DNA of 58,147 nucleotides from Haloplasma contractile (GTDB lineage Bacteria > Bacillota_I > Bacilli_A > Haloplasmatales > Haloplasmataceae): assembly GCA_016841945.1 (NCBI GenBank), contig JAENYC010000022.1, forward strand, positions 1-58,147. Reading direction: 5' to 3'. Under the pieces are notes generated by a model. That model made no database searches and was not told the origin of the DNA. It saw only the letters and a list, made by a program, of their open reading frames with translations. Shown piece after piece: positions 16,446-26,136 of the stretch; position 1 is the first letter of the stretch; every line of letters starts with the position of its first letter. A program made the translations under genes and the position numbers.

Positions 16446-18119
16446 TTACTCGGTCCACAACGATATAAAATCAAAAGATTGATAATCAAATAATCCTTGA
16501 GGTGTAATCTTTAAATCTGGAATAACCGGAAGTGCCATAAAGGATAATGTGATGAAAGGATCTATTCCCTTCTTAATCCCATCATTTTTAACACACTGAT
16601 TTAATCGTTTCATTTTTTCATACACCTTATTTGGATGTTCATCTGTCATAATACCACCAATTGGTAATGAAATCGCGTCTTTTATTTGACCCTCTGATAC
16701 TAAAACAATTCCCCCACCAATTTTTCTGAGATGATTAACAGCGATTGCCATATCTTTTTCACAATTTCCCACAACGATGATATTATGAGAATCATGGGAG
16801 ATACTTTGAGCAATTGTGATATTTTTTAACCCTAATCCTTCAATAAATCCGGTAAAATGTTTTCCTGTATTACGATGTCTTTCAACAACAGCTATTTTAT
16901 TTGTATCATTCATTTCGTCAATCGATTTTTTTATCTTATTTGTTTTTAAAGAACCCGGTTGTACCTTTATCACATTTGCATATTTTCCTTCTGTATTAAT
17001 ATGGAAATATTTTTCATTAACTGCATTCAAATGGATTGATTTCGTTTTCTTTACTTTTGAAAATTGATTGTTTTTTTTATAAACTTTTCCATCTTTAATG
17101 ACCTGTTTAATAGCGACATCCTCTAAATCTTGAAGGATTACTAAATCCGCCCTCATACCAGGTGCGATTGCACCTTTGTCCTCTAAACCATAACAATTCG
17201 CTGCATTTAATGAAGCAATGGTATAGGCTTTGATTGGGTCTAAACCATTTTTAATTGAAAGTCTAATACAATGGTCAATACTTCCTTCTTCAATTAAATC
17301 TTCTATATGTCTATCATCAGTACAAAAGAGAAAACGAGGATAATTCTTATCAGTAACGGCAGATAATAAATGGATTAAATCCCTCGCTTGAGAACCTTCT
17401 CTAAGCATGATCATCATTCCATGTTTGATTTTTTCTAAGGCTTCATCTTTATCTGTACATTCATGATCTGTTCTAATCCCTGAACATAAATAAGCATTTA
17501 ATTCTTTACTTCTAATTTTGGGGCAATGACCATCTATTTTTTTACTTAGCTTTTTTATAAAATCGATTTTTTTAAGCATATCATTATTACCTGTTGTCAC
17601 ACTATGTACATCCATTACTTCACCTAGACCTAAGATTTTAGGGTGATGTAATAATTTGGATAGTTTATTTGCATTTAACCTCGCCCCATTATTTTCAAAT
17701 TCAACAGCTGGTACACAAGAAGGTAACATAAAATAAGTATCCATCACCGCATTTTTACTATTATCTAGCATAAATTTTATTCCTTTATTACCACTGATAT
17801 TCGCTATTTCATGTGGGTCGCAAATAGCTGTTGTCACCCCTTTTTGAATCACTAAGTGAGAAAATATCTCTGGTGTTGTCATTGTTGATTCAATATGTAC
17901 ATGACTATCGATAAAACCAGGTGAAACAAACAGATGCGTACAATCTATCTCATCTATCCCATCATATTTCCCCACACCAACAATTGAATCATCCACGATT
18001 GCAATATCTCCTATATCAATCGTTTGTGTAAAGACATTTATAATAGATGCATTTTTTAATACAAGGTCTGCTTTTTTTTCTCCCATCGCCACTTGAATAT
18101 GTTTTTTTAATCGATTCAT
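16446..18119 (-). CDS. adeC: Adenine deaminase
   Basis: Converts adenine to hypoxanthine and ammonia. The amidohydrolase metal motif is GFIDSHVHIESTM (about 79-91), with ICDPHEIANISG, GLGEVMD and a DGHCPKI histidine. The C-terminal domain has the AdeC-specific RHRNTGKHFTGFI and ISHDSHNIIVVG segments. About 557 residues is normal for the family. GAGGAGG before ATG 18119 decides that start over an in-frame codon at 18149. It follows guanine deaminase in the same operon, so both aminopurines are funnelled into the hydroxylases encoded on either side. Confidence 0.93.
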   Translation of the reverse strand: MNRLKKHIQVAMGEKKADLVLKNASIINVFTQTIDIGDIAIVDDSIVGVGKYDGIDEIDCTHLFVSPGFIDSHVHIESTMTTPEIFSHLVIQKGVTTAICDPHEIANISGNKGIKFMLDNSKNAVMDTYFMLPSCVPAVEFENNGARLNANKLSKLLHHPKILGLGEVMDVHSVTTGNNDMLKKIDFIKKLSKKIDGHCPKIRSKELNAYLCSGIRTDHECTDKDEALEKIKHGMMIMLREGSQARDLIHLLSAVTDKNYPRFLFCTDDRHIEDLIEEGSIDHCIRLSIKNGLDPIKAYTIASLNAANCYGLEDKGAIAPGMRADLVILQDLEDVAIKQVIKDGKVYKKNNQFSKVKKTKSIHLNAVNEKYFHINTEGKYANVIKVQPGSLKTNKIKKSIDEMNDTNKIAVVERHRNTGKHFTGFIEGLGLKNITIAQSISHDSHNIIVVGNCEKDMAIAVNHLRKIGGGIVLVSEGQIKDAISLPIGGIMTDEHPNKVYEKMKRLNQCVKNDGIKKGIDPFITLSFMALPVIPDLKITPQGLFDYQSFDFISLWTE

Positions 18120-18167
18120 TTTTAAATCCTCCTCAAAAAAATATTTCAAACCCTGTAAAACACAATA

Positions 18168-19433
18168 TTATTTAGGCTCTTCTAATTTTTTACCTGCAAC
18201 ATAACGCGCAATAATATTTCTATCATCCCCTGTATAAATAAATTTCTGAAGTCGCTCTTCTAAGGATAAAGGTTTTAAATGATGGAGTGAATAATCATCA
18301 ATAACTAAGGCATCAAACTCATATCCTTCTTCAAAACTACCAACCTTTCCAAAGAATGATCCTCCCCCTTTAGTCGCTAAATAAAATAATTCAGCAGTAT
18401 TTAATGGTTTCAAGTTGTGATTGGTTTCAAGCCATTTCAAGTTTGAAACCTGAGCGGCATTAACCATCACATCTGTCATCGATAGACGATGACCTCCTGA
18501 AACATCACTTCCTAATCCAACAGGAATTCCCCGCGAAAGGAACTTTCTAATAGGTGCGATACCACTTGCTAAATTACAATTTGAACTTGGACTATGTGCC
18601 ACAAAAACCTTTTTTTTATCCATTAAATCAATTTCTTCATCTGTCACTAATACACAATGTGCCATAATTGTTTTTTCTTCACCAAATAAACCTGCCTTAT
18701 CATAAATACTGGCATAATTTTTAAAATTTGGATGAAGGGTTTTAACTATATTAATTTCACCGTAGTTTTCTGATAAATGTGATTGAACTGGTACATGATA
18801 CTTTTTAGCTAGTTTACCAAGTCTTTCTAATAAATCAAAACTACAAGTAGGGATAAAACGAGGTGTAATAATAGGCTTAACTAGTTCATATTGATTATCA
18901 TATTTCTCAATGATTTCTTTTGTATATTGAATAGAGTTCTCTGTTGATTCTATTAAATAATCAGGTGAGTTTCTATTCATATTCACTTTTCCAACATAGG
19001 CACCTAATCCAGATTGAGTAAGTAAATCCATTAATAAAACCGTGGCATCTTTATGAATGGTTCCAAATACACAAGCCCGTGTTGTTCCACATTTCCACAA
19101 TGCTTTTATAAACGCTTTATAGACCTTTTTAGCGTAGTCTAAATCCTTAAATTTCGCTTCTTCTGGAAATGTATAAGTTTTAAGCCATGGCATTAATTCC
19201 TTATCTAGTCCTAACCCCATATTGGCATATTGTGGTGCATGAACATGTAAATCCACAAAACTAGGTATAATGAGTGCATTCCCATAATCAATGATCTTAA
19301 TAGGTAAGTTCAACTCGTGATAAACACCTTTTACTTTATTAGATGAAACAACGACATAACCATTTGAAACAATTTCATATTGACCTAATGATTTTGAATA
19401 TATTATATTTCCCTTTAATGCAAAATCTTGCAT
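18168..19433 (-). CDS. guaD: Guanine deaminase
   Basis: A zinc amidohydrolase that turns guanine into xanthine. The DLHVHAPQYANMGLG motif is specific to guanine deaminases. Other metal-site motifs are SHLSEN, MAHCVLVTDEE and GLGSDVSGG. At about 421 residues it has normal length. The apparent start ATG 19448 lies upstream of the GGAG ribosome site, so ATG 19433 is chosen. It sits between XdhD and adenine deaminase. It is clearly different from the SsnA-type amidohydrolase at 32533, although both belong to the same superfamily. Confidence 0.92.
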   Translation of the reverse strand: MQDFALKGNIIYSKSLGQYEIVSNGYVVVSSNKVKGVYHELNLPIKIIDYGNALIIPSFVDLHVHAPQYANMGLGLDKELMPWLKTYTFPEEAKFKDLDYAKKVYKAFIKALWKCGTTRACVFGTIHKDATVLLMDLLTQSGLGAYVGKVNMNRNSPDYLIESTENSIQYTKEIIEKYDNQYELVKPIITPRFIPTCSFDLLERLGKLAKKYHVPVQSHLSENYGEINIVKTLHPNFKNYASIYDKAGLFGEEKTIMAHCVLVTDEEIDLMDKKKVFVAHSPSSNCNLASGIAPIRKFLSRGIPVGLGSDVSGGHRLSMTDVMVNAAQVSNLKWLETNHNLKPLNTAELFYLATKGGGSFFGKVGSFEEGYEFDALVIDDYSLHHLKPLSLEERLQKFIYTGDDRNIIARYVAGKKLEEPK

Positions 19434-19453
19434 ACCATCACTCCACATCTCAT

Positions 19454-22006
19454 TTATTTTTGATGTTTATAAAAAGTATTCTCTAAAGGTAATTTCGTTC
19501 TAAAAAGCCCATCTAGTTGATAATAAGCACCTTGGACTGCAGGTGCAGTTGGAATAGTTGTAATTTCACCAATCCCTTTAGCCCCAAATGCCAGGTCAGA
19601 ATTGTTTTTTTCTACAATAATCGGTTTGATTTCTGGGATATCTTTGGCCCTAAATAAACCTAATGTGCCAAACTTAGCAGTTGGTATTGATGCTTTTAAA
19701 GGATAATCCTCTGTCAAAGCATAACCTAATCCCATCACAACACCCCCTTCGATTTGACCTTCGATATTCAAAGGATTAATCGCTTTTCCTACATCATGAC
19801 AAGCCACCACTTTTTTTAATCTTCCCTCATCATCTAAAATGACCATTTGGGTTGCATATCCATAGTTCACATGACTAATAGGATTTTCCTTAATAGAATT
19901 AATAGGATCTGTTTTTCCCTCATATTCACCATAATAAGTCTTTGATTCTAACGCTTTCAAAGAATGATTTTGTAAATTCTCTTTTAACTGTAATGATGCA
20001 ATTTTAGCTGCTTCTCCTGTAAATACAGTTTGACGTGAGGCAGTTGACATTCCCGAATTAGGTGTTAAGAATGTATCAGGGTCTTCAATGACAATATCCT
20101 TAGGACTTAATTCCGTTGTTTCACATACTATTTGTAGTAAGATTGTTGCTAAACCTTGCCCTACTCTTGCTGCGCTTGTTTTGACATGAACTTTCCCCTC
20201 TTTTACCATGAGCCTACATCTTCCAAAATCCGGTACTCCTACACCTAAACCCGCATTCTTCATGGCACAGGCGATGCCTACATATTTATGTTTTTTATAT
20301 TCGTCTTTAACTGCAAGAAGTGTTTCTTTGATGGCAGTGCTATTATCAGCAATTTGACCGTTAGGTAACACTTGACCAGGTAAAATCGCATTTCTATAGC
20401 GTATTTCCCATGGAGAAATGCCCACTTTTTCTGCGAGAAGATTTAAATTACATTCAGAAGCAAATGCTGATTGAGTAACGCCAAATCCTCTAAAAGCACC
20501 ACCAGGAGGATTATTCGTATAGATGGCGGTTCCCTCAATTTCTATATTAGGACAACGATAAGGTCCGGCAGCATGTGTACAAGCCCTTTGTAATACAGGA
20601 CCACCTAAGGAAGCATAAGCACCTGTATCAGAAATAATGCTTGCCTTAAAAGCCATAATATTTCCATGTTCATCACAAGCAGTTGTCGCACTGATTTCCA
20701 TCGCATGTCGCTTTGGATGCACCATCATACTCTCTTTTCGCGTCAAAGTTACTTTAACAGGTTGTTTTGTATACCATGTGAGAAGCGCTGCATGATGTTG
20801 TACACTCATATCCTCTTTACCGCCAAAGGCACCACCAACATACTTACTGATGGTTCTTACTTTTTCCTTTGGTAAACCCAATAGTTCTGATATTTCTGTC
20901 TGTTCATCATAGACACCTTGAGAACCTGTATAAATTGTAATGCAGTCTTCTTCATAGATACCTAGAGCACTTTCTGGTTCTAAAAAGGCATGTTCTGTAA
21001 AAGGGGTTTGATACTGTTTAGTGACAACGTATTTTGCATTATCAATGGCTTCTTCTACATTTCCTCTTCTCACACGTTCAACCTTTAAAACATTCCCATC
21101 GGGATGAATTTTTGGCGCGCCTTCTTTTAAAGATTCTGAAGGATGGCTAAGTGGTTTTAATACTTCATATTCCACATCTATTAAATCTTTAATTTCATCT
21201 ATTGCCCTTTTGGTTTTCGCAGCGACTAATACAAGTGCATCACCAACATACCGAGTTTCTTCACCAACTTGTATTAGGGCAGGCCAATCTTTAACCAAAT
21301 GTCCAATAAATCGTTTTCCTGGTATATCTTCAGCTGTGATAATTGCCACACATTCTGGATGGTTTAATGCTTTTTCACTGTTTATTTTTTTCACCAACGC
21401 TCTTGGATATTTAGATCTTAAGGCTGACCCATAAATCATGCCAGGAACCTTCATATCATCAACATATTCTGCTTGACCGAATATTTTATCCCTGGCATCA
21501 ATTCTTGATACCCTATTACCAACTTTTATCGTTTCATTATTAAGTATTAATTCCCCTGTTTTGAAACAATGTGAAGCTATTTTAATTGCTTCAATAATCT
21601 TTACATAACCGGTACAACGACAAATATTTCCTCTAATGGCTTTTTTAATATCATCATCTGTTGGGTCAAGATTGGAATCTAATAAGGCTTTGGCACTCAT
21701 AATCATTCCCGGAATACAAAATCCACATTGAACAGCACCCGCATTAGAAAAAGAGGCATGATACACTTCTTTTTCATATTGAGTTAATCCTTCAATCGTC
21801 ATTATATCTTTCCCGTCTACCCTTTTAGTTGTCAAAACACAAGCTCTCATCGCCTTCTTATTGATAAGAATTGTACAAGCACCACATGTGCCTTCTTGAC
21901 AACCATTTTTGACAGAGGTCAAACGTTTATGTTCCCTTAAGTACTCTAGTAAACTGATTTCTTGATCAATTGTTTCTTTTTTCCCATTTAAAATAAACTC
22001 AAACAT
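19454..22006 (-). CDS. xdhD: Selenium-dependent xanthine dehydrogenase, FeS-Mo fusion (XdhD type)
   Basis: An 850-residue fusion. Residues 1-155 are a two-cluster 2Fe-2S domain (CQEGTCGAC, VQCGFCIPG, GNICRCTGY). Residues about 165-850 are the full molybdopterin subunit, with VGGAFGGKED, GAFRGFGVTQ, ARVGQGLATI and GAKGIGEITTIP bearing the active-site Glu. Lack of an FAD subunit in the polypeptide and the fused architecture match XdhD of E. coli and the 'selenium-dependent xanthine dehydrogenase' family. In that family a labile selenium ligand, not selenocysteine, completes the site. It starts immediately after the hydantoinase stop (TAA then ATG). YgfK or another flavoprotein probably re-oxidises it. 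Confidence 0.9.
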   Translation of the reverse strand: MFEFILNGKKETIDQEISLLEYLREHKRLTSVKNGCQEGTCGACTILINKKAMRACVLTTKRVDGKDIMTIEGLTQYEKEVYHASFSNAGAVQCGFCIPGMIMSAKALLDSNLDPTDDDIKKAIRGNICRCTGYVKIIEAIKIASHCFKTGELILNNETIKVGNRVSRIDARDKIFGQAEYVDDMKVPGMIYGSALRSKYPRALVKKINSEKALNHPECVAIITAEDIPGKRFIGHLVKDWPALIQVGEETRYVGDALVLVAAKTKRAIDEIKDLIDVEYEVLKPLSHPSESLKEGAPKIHPDGNVLKVERVRRGNVEEAIDNAKYVVTKQYQTPFTEHAFLEPESALGIYEEDCITIYTGSQGVYDEQTEISELLGLPKEKVRTISKYVGGAFGGKEDMSVQHHAALLTWYTKQPVKVTLTRKESMMVHPKRHAMEISATTACDEHGNIMAFKASIISDTGAYASLGGPVLQRACTHAAGPYRCPNIEIEGTAIYTNNPPGGAFRGFGVTQSAFASECNLNLLAEKVGISPWEIRYRNAILPGQVLPNGQIADNSTAIKETLLAVKDEYKKHKYVGIACAMKNAGLGVGVPDFGRCRLMVKEGKVHVKTSAARVGQGLATILLQIVCETTELSPKDIVIEDPDTFLTPNSGMSTASRQTVFTGEAAKIASLQLKENLQNHSLKALESKTYYGEYEGKTDPINSIKENPISHVNYGYATQMVILDDEGRLKKVVACHDVGKAINPLNIEGQIEGGVVMGLGYALTEDYPLKASIPTAKFGTLGLFRAKDIPEIKPIIVEKNNSDLAFGAKGIGEITTIPTAPAVQGAYYQLDGLFRTKLPLENTFYKHQK

Positions 22007-23379
22007 TTACATACCCCCAGAATATGGTTTTCTATGTAGGTATTTACCTAAAGGTTTATCATCGATCAAACGTTCGTTTTCTACAACTTTTCTTCCTCTA
22101 AGAAATACATAACGCATTAGGCCTTGTCTTTCAAAGTTTTCATATGGTGTATAATCTACATTTTGAGATTGCATACTTGCTTTTATTTTCGATTTATGTT
22201 GAGGGTCTAACACGACAAGGTCAGCATCACAATTTTCCATAATCGTTCCTTTTTGAGGATATAGACCAAAAATCTTGGCTGCATTTGTAGAAGTAAGTGC
22301 TACCATTTGATTAAAAGATAATTTACTGTCAAGTACTCCATATGTATATAATAAAGCCATCCGATGCTCGACACCTGGTGCTCCGTTTGGAATCATACTG
22401 AAGTTATCACCCATGTTTTTTTGCCCGATATAATTGAACGAACAATGGTCGGTTCCAATTGTTTCAATATCACCAATCTTTAAACCATTCCAAAGTGCCT
22501 CATTATCCTGTGCTTTTCTAAGTGGAGGTGACATCACATATTTTTCACCCTCATAATCATAACTCTGTTCATTTAATAATAAATATTGTGGACAAGTTTC
22601 AACATGGACTTTAATCCCTTGTTTCTTTGCATCAACTAACTTCAATAATCCTTCTCTTGTGCTAAGATGAACAACATAAACGCATGCATCTGTCATCTTA
22701 GCTAGATAAAGTAATCTTGTTATTGCTTCTTCTTCTAAAATATTAGGTCTAGTCAAGGCATGATAAATAGGTGCATTATGATTATTTTTTAATGCTTCTT
22801 TCACTAACACATCTATTACGTCGCCATTTTCACAATGAAATGCGATTAATCCCTTCACTTCTTTACTTCTTTTCAAGGCTTGATAAATGATGCCATCATT
22901 AACTTGTAGTTTATTTTTATAAGCCATATACAGTTTAAATGAGGTTACTCCTTTTTTAATCATCTCATTCATTTCTATAGATGTGATTTCATTCCAATCA
23001 GTCATTCCCATATGAAAACCATAGTCGCAAAAACAAACATCTTTTGATTTTTTGACTTGTTTTTCAAATGCTTTACATAAAGTTTCTCCTTTATTTTGAG
23101 TAGCATAATCTAAGATTGTCGTTGTACCACCAAGAATGGCAGCTCTAGTACCACTATAAAAATCATCCGCTGTTTTAGTTATCCCAATATCTAAATCAAA
23201 ATGAGTGTGGGGATCTATTCCACCTGGTAGCACATAACAACCATCTATATCGATGATTTCATCATCTTTTTGAGATACATTTTTACCAACGACTGTTATT
23301 TTTTCATCAACAATTCGGATATCACCATCAAAACTTCTAACATCCGTAATAATTCTCCCACCTTTTAAAACTATCCCAA
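22007..23379 (-). CDS. hyuA: Hydantoinase/dihydropyrimidinase; start codon out of frame by one base
   Basis: A cyclic-amidase of the D-hydantoinase family that opens five- or six-membered ureide rings. Metal motifs are GGIDPHTHFD, the carbamylated-Lys segment SFKLYMAY, FHCENGD, VVHLS and GTDHCSF. The unbroken frame extends upstream past 23233 and encodes the usual N-terminal strands (IVLKGGRIITD, then DGCYVLPGG). That frame has no ATG, GTG or TTG. The well-placed RBS AGGAGGTG (23393-23386) points to TTG 23379, but this reads TTG-GGA-TAG. One extra base in the GGG at 23377-23375 would give a normal M-G-I-V-L-K start. So there is an indel, a sequencing error, or an ATA start at 23374. Confidence 0.85.
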
Positions 23380-23397
23380 AAGCTTCACCTCCTATAC

Positions 23398-24873
23398 TTA
23401 AGCCAAACCTGTTCTTTTATTAAACTGTATGATTAATTCATCAAGTTTACTTCCCATTTGGTGTAGTTGATGCCAATAATTATCACTATCATACCATTGG
23501 GCATTTAATTCTTCTACATCATACATTTGTTGTTCGATCCATGTATAATATTTAAGATGATGAATACGCTTTTTCTCTTGATAAGTGAGTTCTAACATAT
23601 TGTCTGTTTTAAGACCTAATACACTACGATAAAAATCAATATTTGCATCTTGTATTTGATAATTACCATATGATTCATTCATTTCTCTTAGGCGAGACTC
23701 ATACATTTCACTCGAATCCGTTAAAACCGTTACTAAAACATCTTTTTCTGTTAATTCAAAATATTTCGCGAACTTAATACAAGAAATGATATTGGCAGCA
23801 CCTGAAATACCAACAAGTGGTAGTTTCTCAATTAGTTCTTCTTCTACTCCTTGTTTTCTAAAAAACTCATGTCCAGTTGGCTCGTTTAGTAGACGGAATA
23901 AATTAAGGCTATCAGCATCATCAATTGAGATGACCATGTCCGTGTTTTTCACATTATGAATCCAAGGGACATGTTTATCTCCAATCCCCTCTATACGATG
24001 GTCACCAAATCCATTATTTAATAACGTCGGACATTGTAACGCTTCACCAACAGCTAGTTTTGCATTAGGATACTTTTCTTTAATATAATCAGCACTTCCT
24101 AAAGTACCTGCAGAACCTGAAGTTAAACACACACCTGCCACTTTCTCATGAGGACGAATTTCATGTTTAATTACTTCATCCATCGCCTGACCAGTTACTT
24201 CATAGTGCCATAGGTGATTACCTAATTCGCCAAATTGATTAAAAATAACCACATTATCCCTTGTTCTTCTCAAATTCCATGTTTCATCATATATCTCTTT
24301 TACATTACTTTCACACCCCGGTGTTGATATCACTTCACCAGCAACTCTACTTAACCATTCAAAACGTTCTTTACTCATATTTTCTGGAAGTATCGCAATT
24401 GATTTACACCCTAATAAAGTTGAATTATAAGCACCACCACGACAATAATTCCCTGTTGAAGGCCAAACTGCTTCATGATATTTTGGATTAAATTGTCCCG
24501 TTACCAATCGAGGTGCTAAACAAGCAAAGCTTGCTCCCACTTTATGAGAGCCAATTGGAAAATACTTACCCGCAAGTGCTAATATTCTTGCTTTCACTCC
24601 TGAGATTTCAGGTGGTATTTCTATATAGTTTGGTAAAGGTTGATATAGTCCACCGCTTTCTATAGGTTCATTCTTCCATGTAATTCGAAATAAATTGATC
24701 GGGTCTATATCCCACAACCCGGTTATCTTTAATTTTTCTTTCACACGACTTGGTATTTTACTTGGATCTTTCATTTGTGTTAAGGTTGGTATCAATATGT
24801 TTCTTTTTTTTGCAATTTCAACCGTTTCCTTTAATTGAGCTTCATTGATTGTTAAATCAATTAAATGATTCAT
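23398..24873 (-). CDS. PLP-dependent fold-type II lyase of the purine cluster
   Basis: A 491-residue pyridoxal-phosphate enzyme of the tryptophan-synthase-beta/threonine-synthase fold. FPIGSHKVGASF (about 105-116) carries the probable PLP lysine, and TSGSAGTLGSA is the phosphate-binding glycine loop. It is longer than and unlike YgeX (diaminopropionate ammonia-lyase, about 400 residues), which fills this place in E. coli. A beta-elimination or ammonia-lyase role on a purine-derived amino acid is inferred from position. GAGGAG, eight bases before ATG 24873, decides that start over GTG 24882. It lies between the threonine-synthase-like gene and the hydantoinase. Confidence 0.75.
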   Translation of the reverse strand: MNHLIDLTINEAQLKETVEIAKKRNILIPTLTQMKDPSKIPSRVKEKLKITGLWDIDPINLFRITWKNEPIESGGLYQPLPNYIEIPPEISGVKARILALAGKYFPIGSHKVGASFACLAPRLVTGQFNPKYHEAVWPSTGNYCRGGAYNSTLLGCKSIAILPENMSKERFEWLSRVAGEVISTPGCESNVKEIYDETWNLRRTRDNVVIFNQFGELGNHLWHYEVTGQAMDEVIKHEIRPHEKVAGVCLTSGSAGTLGSADYIKEKYPNAKLAVGEALQCPTLLNNGFGDHRIEGIGDKHVPWIHNVKNTDMVISIDDADSLNLFRLLNEPTGHEFFRKQGVEEELIEKLPLVGISGAANIISCIKFAKYFELTEKDVLVTVLTDSSEMYESRLREMNESYGNYQIQDANIDFYRSVLGLKTDNMLELTYQEKKRIHHLKYYTWIEQQMYDVEELNAQWYDSDNYWHQLHQMGSKLDELIIQFNKRTGLA

Positions 24874-24890
24874 TTTAAACACTCCTCTTC

Positions 24891-26132
24891 CTATTCTTTT
24901 ACTTCATCTAGATATGAGATTAATCCCTCTAATTCTGGTTTTATCTTTTTTGGTCTAGATACGGCCATGGTAGCTGATTTCACATCTTTTAATCCACTAC
25001 CTGATACAATAAGTGCAACTGTCTCATCCTTTCGGATAGCCCCCTCTTTGACTAGTTTCAAAAGGCCTGCAAAACAAGTCACACCGGCTGGTTCTCCAAA
25101 TACACCTGTATGCCTAGCTAGTACAGTCATTGCCTGTAATATATCATCATCACTGACATCAATAGCCCTTCCCTTGCTTTCATTTAAAGTGTTCAATGCT
25201 TTATACCCATTTCGCGGTATACCAACGGAAATACTATCAGCAATGGTTTTAGGTGTAATATAATCAAATTCCCGGTTTTTATTTCGATAGGCTCTATTGA
25301 CGGGATTAGAACCTTCTGCTTGTACGGATACCATCACAGGTAATTGATCAATTAAACCTAGTTCATAAAATTCTTTAAATCCCTTCCAAGCACCGGATAT
25401 AGAACACCCATCACCAACTGACATAATCACTTTATCAGGTACTTTAAAATTAAGTTGTTCGATAATTTCAAAAGCAACTGTTTTCTTCCCATCCACTAGA
25501 TAGGGATTAATAGCACAGCTTCTGTTGTACCAACCAAAATGATTCACCGCTTCTATACAAAAATCAAAAGCTTGATCATAATCCCCATCGACTAATATCA
25601 CTTGACTTCCAAAAACAAGTAATTGAGCCAGTTTACCCTCAGGAATTGTATGGGGTACAAAGATATAATTTTTTAATCCCATACAAGCAGCAAAACCTGA
25701 TAAGGAAGAAGCAGCATTACCGGTTGATGCAGCGCAAATGATCTCTTTATCTAATTCAAGGGCTTTATGAACACCAATTGCTGAGGCTCTATCTTTTAAT
25801 GAAGCGGTTGGGTTTCTTCCTTCGTCTTTAATATATATATTATCAATATTTAATAATGATTCTAATCGACTGGCCTTATATAGTGGTGAATGACCAATTT
25901 GTATCGGAATTTCCTCTTTTATATCCTTTAAAGGTAGTAAAGGAAAATAACGCCATATATTAGGATTTTGATGACTTACTAAATACTCCTTTGTCAATTC
26001 TTTTTTAGCAAAAGTTAAATCAAAAACAACTTCTAACGTCCCTTTCGTCCCACAGATAGGACAGTGATACATTTGTTCCTCACCATATGTTTTTCCACAT
26101 TTTGAACATTTCAAATGTTTGATTTTATCCAT
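24891..26132 (-). CDS. Threonine-synthase-like PLP enzyme with N-terminal zinc ribbon
   Basis: Residues about 7-29 form a zinc ribbon (CSKCGKTYG and CPICG). The rest is a fold-type II PLP enzyme with GRNPTASLKDRAS (PLP lysine), STGNAASSLSG, and a late SGSGLKDVKSA. The family is threonine synthase, but no homoserine pathway genes are nearby. Its place between YgeY and the other PLP enzyme suggests a role in processing an amino-acid fragment from purine rings. Two start codons (26135, 26132) follow the RBS GAGGTGA; the second has better spacing. Threonine synthesis cannot be ruled out from sequence alone. Confidence 0.8.
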   Translation of the reverse strand: MDKIKHLKCSKCGKTYGEEQMYHCPICGTKGTLEVVFDLTFAKKELTKEYLVSHQNPNIWRYFPLLPLKDIKEEIPIQIGHSPLYKASRLESLLNIDNIYIKDEGRNPTASLKDRASAIGVHKALELDKEIICAASTGNAASSLSGFAACMGLKNYIFVPHTIPEGKLAQLLVFGSQVILVDGDYDQAFDFCIEAVNHFGWYNRSCAINPYLVDGKKTVAFEIIEQLNFKVPDKVIMSVGDGCSISGAWKGFKEFYELGLIDQLPVMVSVQAEGSNPVNRAYRNKNREFDYITPKTIADSISVGIPRNGYKALNTLNESKGRAIDVSDDDILQAMTVLARHTGVFGEPAGVTCFAGLLKLVKEGAIRKDETVALIVSGSGLKDVKSATMAVSRPKKIKPELEGLISYLDEVKE

Positions 26133-26136
26133 CATG

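Noticed and set aside
19454-22006. Selenocysteine (UGA) in the selenium-dependent hydroxylase
   Set aside because: There is no in-frame TGA; this family uses a labile selenium ligand instead.
23398-24873. Naming the PLP enzyme ygeX/dpaL from its position
   Set aside because: Length and motifs differ clearly from YgeX; only the fold type and context agree.
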